From Blumeriella jaapii (lineage: Eukaryota; Ascomycota; Leotiomycetes; Helotiales; Drepanopezizaceae), in the NCBI GenBank assembly GCA_009599575.1, contig VWND01000008.1, positions 1,364,001 through 1,428,000 of the forward strand: a DNA stretch of 64,000 nt. The letters run 5' to 3'. Within the stretch, counting starts at the first letter, position 1. The number at the start of each line of letters is the position of its first letter. Below, piece after piece: positions 1 through 10,839 of this stretch. The notes under the pieces were generated by a model that was not told where the DNA came from, did no database searches, and saw only the letters and a list, made by a program, of their open reading frames with translations. A program made the translations under genes and the position numbers.

Positions 1-378
1 AAATCCTGATCCCACTCTACGCGATCCAGCACCGACCTGATATCTGGGGAGAGGATGTGGAGGAGTTCAATCCTGGAAGATGGAATGGGAGAAAGATTGG
101 TTGGGAATGGACTCCCTTCGGTGGTGGCGCGAGGAAGTGCCTTGGTCGTAAGTTACCTGCAACACATCTGATTTCGCTTACGCCTAGCGAACCAATATTG
201 ACTTATGGTTACAGAACAATTCGCGTTTATGGAGGCCGCATACTTAATTGTACGGATATTGCAGAAGTTTGATGCGTGTGAGAATATGGAAGGGCCTGGT
301 GAGATCAAATTACATACTGCCATCGAAAATCGAAGCGGGACTGGGGTGCAAGTGAGATTTCGTCAGGCGGCGATGTGA
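1..378 (+). CDS. Cytochrome P450, CYP52-like, 3' end (5' partial)
   Basis: This is the C-terminal part of a heme-thiolate monooxygenase; the gene starts before the window. The coding frame opens at base 3. It shows the FNPGRW (PERF-type) motif, then the heme-binding loop FGGGARKCLG with the axial cysteine. An intron at 148-214 (GTAAGT...TTACAG, 67 bp) splits the loop. After splicing the protein reads CLGQQFAFMEAAYLIVRIL and runs to TGA at 376-378. The CLGQQFA signature is typical of the fungal CYP52 group, which omega-hydroxylates n-alkanes and fatty acids at the ER membrane, so that substrate class is the likely one. Without splicing, the frame would read through the intron to a stop near 270. 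The P450 call is firm. The CYP52 assignment is an inference from one motif region. Confidence 0.9.
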
Positions 379-862
379 GGATGCGGGAGTAATATGTACT
401 GGATGGCTGGTCTGCCTACTGTAACAGTATTATCTATGGTATAATTAATCATGTGGTAGAGTAATGTCAAGAGTGATCTTATCTAGCGTTTAAGCGCAAT
501 GATTTTTCCTTGTTATGTGTCATTCTCAAGCCCTTTCTGGCTGCCTATTACAGGTTGGAAGAAACCGAGTCACGAAAAAGGCTTCCCCATAGAGATTCAT
601 GACGTTCGAAACCCTTTTTTCTGGAGTTGATGTTGATTCATCCATTGAAAGTAAGGTAGCTCACCGGGCGGCAAATCCTCGCTTATTGCAATACTTGTGG
701 AAGAAAACACATCCCAAGTACGCCGACCGAAATGCAAAAGAAGCAAATGCTCAACCCATACTTGGAAAGCCATGCTCAGAAAGAATTCCTCAGTTCCCAA
801 TACCACCCAGATCAGAATATCATCAGACCTCGAGATCTGCCACCCTGCTCCTCAAGTCAAGA
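379..862. other. Intergenic, no gene seen
   Basis: This stretch lies downstream of the P450 stop and presumably holds its 3' UTR. Short open frames on both strands at about 597-941 overlap each other and show no domain. No repeat or RNA gene was recognised. Confidence 0.5.
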
Positions 863-1312
863 TCACATAGGCACCCCCAAGTTCTGGATCCCCAAATGCC
901 CTAGCGGATGCTCCTTCCGAGCCGACTCCCCGACGATGTGAACAAAAGCCGCGTATCTCAAAACCTCGATCACCACCTGCCTCGTGAACAACTTTCCCAG
1001 CTGCACCGCGTGGTCCCTCAACGTGCGGATGTTTTCGCTGATCACAACAGTGCAATTTGGATTCGAGTCCTCGCCCTCTCCCGGCTGCGTACGCACCATC
1101 CTTCCCATCGAGTCAAACAGCGTTGCCATAGCAGACACGGCGAAGTGGTGGCCTGTGCCGTTGACAGAGTGGCTCGAGGTGATGACGACGACGATGTGGT
1201 GGAACTGAGCGCCATCTTTGAGCTTGGGTTAGAAGATTTGAGGAAGTTTGATGTCGTAGCCGCGGAAAACAGGGGCAAAGAAGTTTATTTGGGAATGGAC
1301 CTTGAAAGGCAT
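863..1312 (-). pseudogene. Broken or mis-modelled hypothetical gene
   Basis: One minus-strand frame runs from an ATG at 1310-1312 to a stop at 863. It is interrupted by a single TAA at 1229-1231 after about 27 codons. The part after the stop (about 120 codons) looks like a normal globular protein, with stretches such as GAQFHHIVVVITSSHS and LGKLFTRQVVIEVLRYAAF. A second open frame just upstream (minus, 1285-1494, starting MKTPILKVRMPP) ends out of phase with it. This suggests either decay (one stop and one frameshift) or unresolved introns: a CTAAC branch-like motif and an AAG acceptor lie at the stop. No family is recognised. RNA reads would separate the two options. Confidence 0.3.
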
Positions 1313-2363
1313 GTCGAAGAGGGGAAGACGGGAAAGGAGTAGGTGAGATGAGCGTGGTTGACTAGGTTGGCAAGAAGGTATCGGAGCCTCGTGTGTATGT
1401 CTGTATTATCTGGTAGGATGTCTGTGCTATAGCTTTGAGTTGGAAGTGGCGGCATTCTCACTTTAAGAATGGGGGTTTTCATGAAGTTGACGAGCTTGTT
1501 ATAATGATGATGATGATGATACTGTCTAGTTGTCGAATATGTGCGTAGACCAAAACAGTATTTATATTCAACGAAGAAGCCGTGTTCCAGGAACGAGCCC
1601 TGCAGAAACAAAGAGAAGCCCAATATTCACCCCCGTCTTGATTCTGAAGGTGAATTGTTGTACAAATTTCTAAGTTAGGCAATAAGTGTCTGGATCCTGC
1701 TTTTATTTTCTGACCAGCCCTGATGTGTAATACTTATGCTTTAATGAAATAAGCGTACAGACAGGCTTATGGTATATAATGGAGTTTTCAAAGCTGGAGA
1801 CTCACCTGTGGCCAGCTTCCAAATTCGGACGGTGTACTTCCAATCCCAATGAACTCGCCAGTTTCAAGTGCTCTAATGTTTTGTTACTTTTGCTTTTTGA
1901 ACTTCCACGTTTCTGTAGTATGCTTCCTTTTTTTGATGGAATATCGAAAAAACTCGGTCTGATATCTTTTGTAAGTCTGGACAGATACGCCTTTTTGAAG
2001 CAGAAAGTATTGAGTAGGGAGAATGCAAGATCCATACATGACACATTAAAAACCAATCAACCGTGATCAATCTCATAATTTATGATTCTCATTGTGAGAT
2101 ATGTGATACAGTTAACTAGGAGTAATAGGGGGATAGCTGAAAATCACGTGCTGGATCGGCCAGGCTTGGCGGCGCCCGGGCGGGCACGACCAACAAAAAC
2201 CAATCTAGCGGTGGGCACATGCGCTGGGAGTTCAAGTCCGGACCTCTCAACATCTCTTCGAGCCTCTTCGAGCTCTTTCACCAACTCACCAACGCACCAA
2301 CTCACCAACTCTCGTCAACCTCCACCGGTGACCGCGGCGGTTTATCTGCATTACATCGAAACC
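1313..2363. other. Intergenic, promoter side of the Tsc13 gene
   Basis: It holds an (ATG)n microsatellite near 1503-1520. Short AT-rich open frames on both strands at 1779-2076 show no domain. A pyrimidine/CA-rich leader with repeated CTCACCAAC-like units lies at about 2270-2320, just before the Tsc13 start, and is probably its 5' UTR. Confidence 0.45.
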
Positions 2364-3432
2364 ATGGCCGCTCCAGTTATTCTCAAAGTGTCTAACCGAG
2401 GTAGGCTTGCTCAATGTTACCATTCAAAGCAAGTGGCTAATGGAAGCTTGTCACAGTCGCGAAAAAGCCAATCAAGAAACTCCCAACCAGTATTGAAATC
2501 ACGCAAAAGACCACAGTCCAGGATCTCAAGGAACAGCTTGCCAAACAGGCCAATGGCATAGATCCAGAGCGGTTGGGTATCTACGACGCTGAGAAGAAGA
2601 AGCTTCTGAAGGACCGCAAAGCGCTGGTAACGAGCAGCGAGGATGTGATCTCCAGCAAGGAGATCTTGGTCAAGGACCTAGGTACGGCCGTCTGCCAGGA
2701 CACAAATACACCACATTTGCTCATCATCACGCAGGCCCTCAATTGTCCTGGACCACAGTCTTCATCATCGAATACCTGGGCCCAATCCTCATCCACCTCG
2801 CCGTCCCCCTCCTCCTCCGATCCTACCTTTACTCATCCGCGCCCTCGCTCTCCTCCTCGCAATACCTCTCGATGGCCATGATCGTCGTGCACTTCCTCAA
2901 GCGCGAGTACGAGACTCTCTTCGTGCACAAATTCTCCCTGTCCACAATGCCCCTCTTCAACATCTTCAAGAACTCGGCACACTACTGGCTATTGTCCGGC
3001 ATCAACATCGCATACTGGGTCTACGCCCCGAACGCGTACGCTGCCAAGTCCTCTCCTACAATCGACCTCGTCAATTACGCTGGACTGGCGCTCTACGTCT
3101 ATGGCGAGGTGTCGAACTTCATCTGCCATCAGACGTTATCGGGTCTACGCAGTCGAGGTGGAACCGAGCGAGGAATCCCAACGGGATACGGGTTTGGCCT
3201 GGTTACGTGCCCGAATTACCTCTTTGAGCTGATCGCTTGGACGGGCATTGCGCTTGTGACGAAGAGCACCGCGACGGTTATATTCAACGTGGCGGCTTGG
3301 GCGCAGATGCATCAGTGGGCTATCAAGAAGGAGAAGGCGTTAAGAGCGGAGTTCCCGGATCAGTACAAGAAGAAGAAGTATGTCCTGTTTCCGAGTCCTG
3401 GGGCTGTTGTCAAGTACTTGACCAGCCGATAG
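2364..3432 (+). CDS. TSC13: Very-long-chain trans-2-enoyl-CoA reductase (Tsc13/TECR)
   Basis: It catalyses the last step of each very-long-chain fatty-acid elongation cycle, NADPH-dependent reduction of trans-2-enoyl-CoA, in the ER membrane. The product feeds sphingolipid synthesis. Exons are 2364-2400, 2457-2681 and 2735-3432, with introns of 56 and 53 bp. The spliced protein is 319 aa, close to the usual size for this family. Residues 1-90 form the ubiquitin-like N-terminal domain (KTTVQDLKEQLAKQ). The rest is the multi-span steroid-5-alpha-reductase C-terminal domain, with HFLKREYETLFVHKFS, then GYGFGLVTCPNYLFE and a basic QYKKKKYVLFP near the C terminus. The ATG at 2364 sits in a good context (GAAACCATGG), and only the spliced join gives one continuous domain. 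The call is confident. Confidence 0.95.
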
Positions 3433-4241
3433 GGACTTTGAGAAGGGGAGAGCACATCTTGAGACGGGGGACGCTGATTTGAACGGACATGGTACACACG
3501 CCGGGCGTTATCTGAAAGTAATGAGATATGAATCCAAAACGGGCTTCTGGTCCGCGAGCCAGGCTGAAGTGAGCATTGAACATGCCTGCAGGGACACCAT
3601 GGACGTGCTTATGATTCACTATGATTATCTCCGCCAGACGGCTATCTCTTATCTCAACCCACCACCCGATCTACCTGGCCAGTAAGTGCTAAACTGCTCG
3701 AATATTGGTCTGCCAGCTTCGGAGTCAAATCCACCACGAAAGACCCTCGCACCCTAGCCCTATCGGCCATAGCTTCTGGGGTGAATCACCACTTCCCCGA
3801 TTGACCTCTTTTAGACATTCACTTGAGGCTGCTGCTTGCTGCAAGGGATCGCTCTCCTCATGCGCGGCCAGCCGTGGTCTTCTACATATGTAAAGACCAC
3901 CCACAGACAAAGTTGCTCCCTATCGCTTCGGATACTCGGCTGACAAACCCCTTCTATGGGGGTTGCGTTCTGGCCGTCTCTTCTGCTGGCCTCTGCTGCC
4001 GCACTCGTCGGTGCATTTCTATTTGGCGAGATGAGATCGGTGTGTAACGCTTGGTTTTGGCCGTCTGGATTGCCTTGCAGTTTTGCGATTGAGATGTCCT
4101 GCCGATTCGTTGTCTTCCGTTGTTTGGATTTGCTGTTGTCAGTTTGCCAATATATTTATATATAAATTTAAAAAACAGAATAAAAAAGAAATAGTAAACA
4201 TGTGCACATTCGAGATACGGGTATAAGTCACACTGTTTATT

Positions 4242-4265
4242 TATCTATCTATCTATCTATCTATC
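4242..4265. repeat. (ATCT)n microsatellite, about 6 units
   Basis: Perfect tetranucleotide repeats are visible in the spacer after the Tsc13 gene. They have no coding context. Confidence 0.9.
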
Positions 4266-5760
4266 CTGCAGTCAAGCATCCACGGAATCGCCACTGCCAT
4301 CTTAAATCTTGCCATCAAACGCCCAGTACAGTACAGTCAGTCAGTACCTAGGACTAAATACCTAGGCCATGCATGCATGTCTATATTCACTGCTATCACC
4401 GTCCTTATCTCATGGCTGCCGATTGTGATTTCTACCTAGACTCGGCGCATGTGTCGCACCCGAGGCATTCTTCTACTGTAGCGTTCTATTGTGTTTGGTG
4501 GTTTGATCAGTACCTACCTAGGTAAGGTAGTTAAGGTAGTTAAGAAGAGGTCCAGAGCAACAGCCCTTGGTGGAGGTCGGACCGGGCTTTTGGCTTTTGT
4601 GCCAGGGTTTATATGTACTCTTGTTGACCTTTTGGATAGGTTGAGCTGGTGTTAGCGGTTGGTTGGTTGGTTGGTTTGGTGTTTTGCGTTCTACTGTGAC
4701 TTCTGTCTTGGTTTTTGTTTGTAGTCGAAGTCTTGGTAGGTACCTATGTAGGGAGGGGGAACGTCGACGGGCGGAGGTGAAGGTAGGTCACCTTAAGCTA
4801 CAGTGGGTGGACACATGAATATGCGCGTCAGTACACAATCGTTACCCCACCAATTTTCCACTGCCTTTACAACTTTACAACTTTACAACTCCACCATTAG
4901 TAGTAGTAGCTCGCTTTTGAATGTAAATAGCTTGATCAAAGCTGAGTTTTGTACTGTAGGCTGGGATGCACAGACTCTTCTTTTTCCGCTTGTGTACGTG
5001 TAATTGGTTTCTTTCTCTTTAGGTAGGTAGGTGGGTGGTTTCTTGGTTTTGGAATCCACTGACAGAGATTTATATGGTATGTTATACCTTTTCGTTTCGT
5101 GGTTGGATTTTGCTTTCGTACTGAGTGTTGGGTGCGCCTGTTGGGCGGTGAAGGGGGAGGCAGCTTGTTGCAGCTGTTGGGTGTTGTTGGGGGGTGGTGA
5201 TATGGGACAGCGCACCAATTACAGCGGTGGGAATTCATATTGTGCTGTACTGTACGACGGTTGTTGTAGGAGGTAGGTAGTTGAATCAAGACTGGGAGTG
5301 CGACAAATTGGCGAGATTATCTCAGATCAAAATACAGTTGTTAAAGAATGCCAACCTTTATGCTTAGTAATATTATTGATATTAGACCAGACTGAGGTTA
5401 TCTCGGAAAAATCAAAGTTCCTAGATCGCATCGCCAAGATGTAAAAAAAGATATGCTTAAAGCCGATGTGTAGATGAAGTCAATCAGTGCGAACCCCACC
5501 TAAAACGCGTTGATAACTTGCAAAGCGGGTGCTCCGGATTGGTGTGAGATTCAGCAAATGGCTATGGAACGAAAGGAAGGTACTTCGATATGTCGTCTGT
5601 TTCTCTATCCGATAGATTAGACACCGGGTGTGCGGTTGATATGACTGAGTGAGTACATGACCAGGACCATGGACCGACCTGAGTTACAGTATGTCGCGGA
5701 TGTGTGACGTCGATTTTTTTTGAGTTAGATCAGATAAATGATTTTTAAGAGGAAGGGGAT

Positions 5761-5871
5761 TGGAAATGGAAATGGAAATGGAAATGGAAATGGAAATGGA
5801 AATGGAAATGGAAATGGAAATGGAAATGGAAATGGAAATGGAAATGGAAATGGAAATAAAAATGGAAATGG
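5761..5871. repeat. (TGGAAA)16 hexanucleotide array
   Basis: Sixteen perfect TGGAAA units fill 5761-5856, followed by two degenerate units up to 5871. Because the unit is 6 nt, every frame stays open across it (Gly-Asn on plus; Phe-Pro, Phe-His or Ile-Ser on minus). The apparent open frames here are artefacts of the repeat. The array lies about 60 bp outside the retrotransposon block. Confidence 0.95.
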
Positions 5872-5910
5872 CTTCGATACCAGGCCCCTGATTCTCCGTC
5901 CGATAGACAC

Positions 5911-5930
5911 TGTACTGTACTGTACTGTAC
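5911..5930. repeat. (TGTAC)4 array at the edge of the retrotransposon block
   Basis: Four TGTAC units end directly before the ATACA target duplication of element I. The same motif recurs at 47071-47086 and near 47171, and in the opposite orientation near 4326. Confidence 0.85.
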
Positions 5931-5935
5931 ATACA

Positions 5936-6066
5936 TGTTGTGGCCTGAGGCATTAAGCGAGACTAAGGGCACGGACCCGCACAATTTATACTTAAACTTT
6001 TCTAAGACCTCCATTTTTTTAGAATAATATATCTCCGATCTTAAAAACTACCTTGTTTTATTTTTT
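5936..6066 (+). repeat. 5' LTR of element I
   Basis: It begins TGTTGTGGCCTGAGG and aligns without gaps to 46075-46205 at a constant offset of 40139. The roughly 18 differences are all transitions, with the left copy usually carrying T or A. Very short for a gypsy LTR. Confidence 0.8.
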
Positions 6067-6069
6067 GGC

Positions 6070-6093
6070 TGGCGACCGACGCAGGAATTCGAA
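6070..6093 (+). promoter_or_regulatory. Primer-binding site of element I, tRNA-Ser-like
   Basis: TGGCGACCGACGCAGG followed by AATTCGAA is complementary to a tRNA 3' end: CCA, discriminator G, a 7-nt acceptor strand, CCTGC T-stem and TTCGAA T-loop. The G73 and the TCCTGC-N4-GTC-GCCA pattern match fungal tRNA-Ser. One extra T in the T-loop segment is probably decay. It starts 3 nt after the LTR. Confidence 0.6.
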
Positions 6094-8738
6094 TACAAAG
6101 CCTTTGACCTTTTTCTTTTATTGCAAAAAACATTGCTTTTTTTTGCATACATATCCGACTATTAATATAACGCTAATAATACGATAGAAAAAAAAAAAAC
6201 AAAAATCTTAACAAAACCCATCTGGAATTGTATAAGTAAGCACGTGACTCATTTATATAAAAAAAAAAAGAATTTGCCAAACGCAATTTAAAAGGAAAAA
6301 GCTTTCTATTCAAAGATTTCGGAAAAAAAAAAAACCATAACACAAAAATTATTATCCGAAACATCCGCGAAAATACCGATTTTTAAAAATAAAAAGAAAA
6401 ATACGAAAAAACTCGTGTTAGCAACAGCAACACACCTGAAAGAAAAATTGTCGATTATAAAAAAAAAAAAGATTTATTATTACTATATATATTATTTTAA
6501 TACCCGTCAACGACATACCAAAAAACATTACCAATTAGCATTATACTTATTTCAGTTTTTAATATATCATCAATTATGCCGGCACTATTTTTACTCAGAT
6601 TTAATAAGTCAAATAATTTTACGAGCGATATATCTGCTAAAAAATAGCTTGACCGTTTAGATTATAATTTTAAAATCTTCGGGTTTTCCAACCCCGAATC
6701 TGCTTTATATTTACGTGCAATTGCTATTCTACTGAAAAAATAAATTATTAAAGCTGTTTAAATCTAACTATAAAATAAAAAGCATTTTAATAAACAAATC
6801 GAATTGCTTTAAGATAAAAAAATAAAAAGTTATTAATTGATTAAAAACCTAATACCCAGCTGACCAAAACTCGGTAAAAAAAATTAATGCCAATAATAAA
6901 ATCGGAAAATTAGCTCAGAAAAAAAATAAAACATTAACATAATACTATTTACGAACAATTATATTATTAAAAAAACTAAGCGCGAAAAACATAAAAAAAT
7001 CCATATTAAATAATACCTTTTTATCAGATTTTTATCAAACGAATATAAATCGGCATTTTTTTTAAAATCGTTATTAAAGCTTTTATAATCGGTATTAAAA
7101 ATAAAAAACTACGATTATATATACTTAATATTAACGTTCTTTTATACCCATGCTTATAAAAGATATATAAAATATTATTATTTTCCGAAACCGTATTAAA
7201 AACCAAAAACCAAATTCTTTTATTTATTAAATAAAAGCGCTACGTTAAAAGCTTAAAAGAAATAATTAAAAAAAAATCCGGAATGCTCGCTTTTATTATA
7301 TTTATATTATATATAAATAAAAATTATATTACTTATTTCTAAGGTTAATTAATAATTCTTTTTTAAATCGTACGATTTGCATAAATCGTTTTTTTTTTAC
7401 AAAATGCCCGTTAATAAAACATATAATACCAAGCAACCAACTTTTAATAACAGTTATTATAATAGCAATTTAACAATTAAAAAAAATCGACGTTCCGGAA
7501 ATTATAATAATAGCAATAATTAAAACACTCGAAATTCTTAATTATTTTAACAACGTTCAACCGTATTTTTGAAGCTTATATCTGAATTCAAAAACCTTTT
7601 TGTTAACAAATCACGCTAATATAACAAAATCAAAAATAAACTCTTTTATATAAAATATAATTAATATAACTATATCAAATCAAAATGCACCAATACTTGG
7701 CTAACAAATTGAAAAAAAGCTTATTTTATCGCCATTTTTTATTTAAATCGATCTGTTTCCGCTAATATGCTTAAAATTATAAATAAATCTCAAACAAAAA
7801 TAATTAACTTATACTAAAACTTACTATTGCTATTATCAAATCTAATAATATTTATTATATTATTTTATCAAAATCAAAAAAACACTTGCATAAACCTTTT
7901 CTAATACGCAAATAGCCGAAATACCTTAATTGAAAACGAATCTTTTTTTAACCAAAACTTTAATTTTAAAGCATTTAAAATAGAAAATAATTTAATATAC
8001 CGAATGGAAAATAACAAAAACTTATTTTTTTTTAGAAAGCATTTATCTAAACGTTTTTATAGCTATCCGAGCAAAAAAAAAAACAAAAAATAGCTGCATT
8101 CTTAAAAGATATAAATGCTATTAAACAAGTTCCCGTTTTTAGAAAGAAAGACTAATAATATCTTTATTGCTCCCGTAGCCTTTGCTACGAAAAAGCTTCG
8201 AAAGCTACGAAATATTATAGGTCGAGCAGAAAAAAGTCCTATTAATTACAAAAACCTGGCAACCAAATTTAAAATTACAATTAACCTTTTTAAATTATTC
8301 CAATTATTATCAAAAATCTTAAAACAATTCCGAAAGCTTAGTACTAAACGAAATAACCGAAAAAAAACCAAAAAGAATATTAATATTATCTCAATTATTA
8401 TTACTATACCAGCCACGCTATTTATAACACGATTTATTGCAACTAAACCTTTTGTCCAAGCCATATTTTATTAAATAAATACAAAATTAAAAGCAGTAGC
8501 CCTCAGAATTCATTCAGACGATAAAACTTGGAAGATTCAAACTATTATTCGTATTAAAAAAACAAATAGAACAATCGACGTTAATTTGCTTAAAAGCATA
8601 ACTTCTACTGATTAAAATTCAGATATTATTTTGATTTCGATAAGTTTAATAAAAAAGTTGAAATTAAAACCCATTATTTTAAAATCTTAAAATATTAAAA
8701 ATATTATTTATGGGATTGCAAACGAAAAAGTTTATAAT
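6094..8738 (+). pseudogene. Element I, 5' internal region (gag side), heavily mutated
   Basis: This follows the primer site, where gag should lie, but no gag motif can be read. The longest open frame (8115-8474, plus) is a lysine- and asparagine-rich stretch whose opposite strand is also open, as expected of AT-rich decayed DNA. The region is assigned to element I only by position between its LTR and the insertion site of element II. Confidence 0.5.
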
Positions 8739-9152
8739 TGTCAGGAATCAACATTACGTGTATGAGTCAGGTGATCCGCCAAAACTCTCTGCCTTTTACC
8801 AACCCTCGAATAGCATTTTCTGCGGATAGGCCGTAGGGGCCGGATAGTATTATAAAAGCTGGAAATAACATTTAAGTAAAACATTTTATGGAAATGATTG
8901 CTAAAAAATCAGTTATTAAAATTATATTAAAAAAGATGAAAAAAAGTCGGAATAAGGGCTGGAAAAGCATACTAAATGAAGTTCGTTTGATTTCCTGAAA
9001 AATACTTTTTTCGAGGGCTCCACCCTTTTTTTTGTACTTATACACGCCTTTTATTAGAAATGTAAAAAGTAAAAATCAGTCTGATTATTAACCCAATCTT
9101 ATTTAAGCTTTATTATTTGAATTAGTATTTCTTTGCTTTTTCAATTTTTATA
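8739..9152 (+). repeat. 5' LTR of element II
   Basis: It starts TGTCAGGAATC and ends in a mutated TATA where the other copy has ACA. A well-conserved core (AGCATTTTCTGCGGATAGG, GGCCG) is shared with 28470-28883. Both copies are 414 bp. Confidence 0.9.
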
Positions 9153-10500
9153 TTTTAATTTTTCTACCTACCGGAACGGCAATTCGATATTATTAAAACA
9201 ACCTTCTATTATACTATTATATTTATATTATTATTATCGATATTATAGCTTTTCGCATTCGCAAAAAACAAACATTTCCAACTATTTAAAAAAACTTAAT
9301 ACTTTCGGCTGCTTAGAAAAACTCCGTATTATCGTTTCTTTTAACGTTACCAGTTTCACTAAAAGCCGAAAATATCCTACTACCAGCGCGACGATTTTCT
9401 AATTTCTTTTATCGAAGAAATCATTAAAAAAGACCACGTTTAAAGCGATTCGGAAAAACTTTCCATCGAAATCCTGATTTATTTGGCTAATAAACGAATC
9501 CGCGCCGAATAAAAAGAAAACGATAAACGTAAAAAAATAAAAAAAATACAAGCTAAAATAAAGCAGAAAAAGATTAAAAAAAAAGTTTACGAAATAATTA
9601 AAAGATTCGAAAAAACTTTAAAACGCCGAAACGAACTTCGAAAAAAAGTTAAACAATTTCAACGAAAATTTAACGCTTTCGAAAATATCGAAAAAAAGGT
9701 TTTTATATTTTTTAACACCGTTCTAATTAAAAAAAAACAGAAAATAACTTAAACCGGCGATTATTATAAAATATTTTCGGAATATTACGATAATAATACT
9801 TATTAAAAACGATTTAGCATTTTTTTTAAATATATTATATCTTTTGTAAAAAATACAGCGAATTCGAGCCGAAGAATATTAAAAATAAAAGATTTCCTAA
9901 TATATCGAAAAAAAAATATTAAAAAAGCTTAATTTTTTATTCGGCGTGCAGAGCGAAGCTTTCGCCAGAATAAAAAGGTAATATTTTGTACCGATTAAAA
10001 GAAAATTAACGTTTGTGTTTTAGCTTTCGACGATAAAATAAAAAAAAAATAAACCGGATACGAACGACGTTTTACGAATATTCGAATTATATAAAACGAT
10101 TTCAAAAAATAAATATTAAATTTTTTAATAAATGCGAAAAATCGAAAAATCGCGGCTTCGAATTTATACGATAAAGCGAAACAAAAAGAATATAAATCAG
10201 TTAACGATTTCGTTGTTTATTTAAATAATCTCGAATAGCAGTTGCAAATAACAAACGATACGATTAGAAAAAAAATACTTTTCGTAAAATTCCGATTTAC
10301 TTTTCGAAAAAAAATTATTAAACGAAGCAATATTGCAGCTATAAGCTCGTACGAAAAATTAATATTAATCGCTCGTCGTATCGAAAATGCTAATAAAATT
10401 ATTAGCGACGAAACGAAAAATAATAAACGACGAAACGAGCGTAAGAAAAAAAGAAAAAAAAGATTTATATTTACGATTAAAACTTAAAAGCTAGAACAGA
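9153..10500 (+). pseudogene. Element II gag-like region
   Basis: A lysine/glutamate-rich stretch at about 9530-9720 (for example KRRNELRKKVKQFQRKF) looks like a coiled coil, as often found near the start of gypsy Gag proteins. More basic sequence continues to about 10490. Stops interrupt every frame. No CCHC zinc knuckle can be read with certainty, although cysteine codons appear around 10620-10720. Confidence 0.5.
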
Positions 10501-10839
10501 TATATACCGTTTTCGATTCGAGCATACGTTATAAAAAAAAAAACGAAAGCGAAAAAACGATAATTTTAATAAAATCTTTTAAAATCCTAGAATTTCTAAC
10601 GATTTTTTTTACTTTTCGAAATGCAATCGCTGCCAAAAAAAAAGGCATCGTATGGCCAATTATTCAAAAATCGAATATTATAAATACAACAGAAAAAAAT
10701 ATATAGTTTTAAATTGCCCCGAAGCTAACAAATCTAAAAATTCGGAAAAAGCTTCCGCTCGATTTTAATTTCGTTATTGCTAATAAAATCGAGCGAAAAA
10801 AAAAAGCAAAAAATAATAATTTCAGTCGAAATTAAAAAA

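Larger units (their letters stand above)
3433..5930. other. Long intergenic spacer with simple repeats
   Basis: No convincing gene lies in this 2.5 kb. The DNA is rich in short repeats: ATCT at 4242-4265, GGTT near 4660-4678, AGGTAGGT/TACCTAGG-type motifs near 4347, 4511, 4735, 5022 and 5270, and the two arrays listed separately at 5761 and 5911. A short open frame at 3956 encodes a hydrophobic peptide starting MGVAFWPSLLLASAAALVGA that could be one membrane segment. It has no supporting splice structure and is not called. Confidence 0.6.

Noticed and set aside
3956..4165. Small hydrophobic protein MGVAFWPSLLLASAAALVGA...
   Set aside because: It is a single short frame with no conserved family and no clear splice or promoter support; chance is as likely.
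5684..6014. Repeat proteins (Ile-Ser, Phe-Pro, Phe-His, Gly-Asn) at the TGGAAA array
   Set aside because: All frames stay open because the unit is 6 nt; there is no gene structure.
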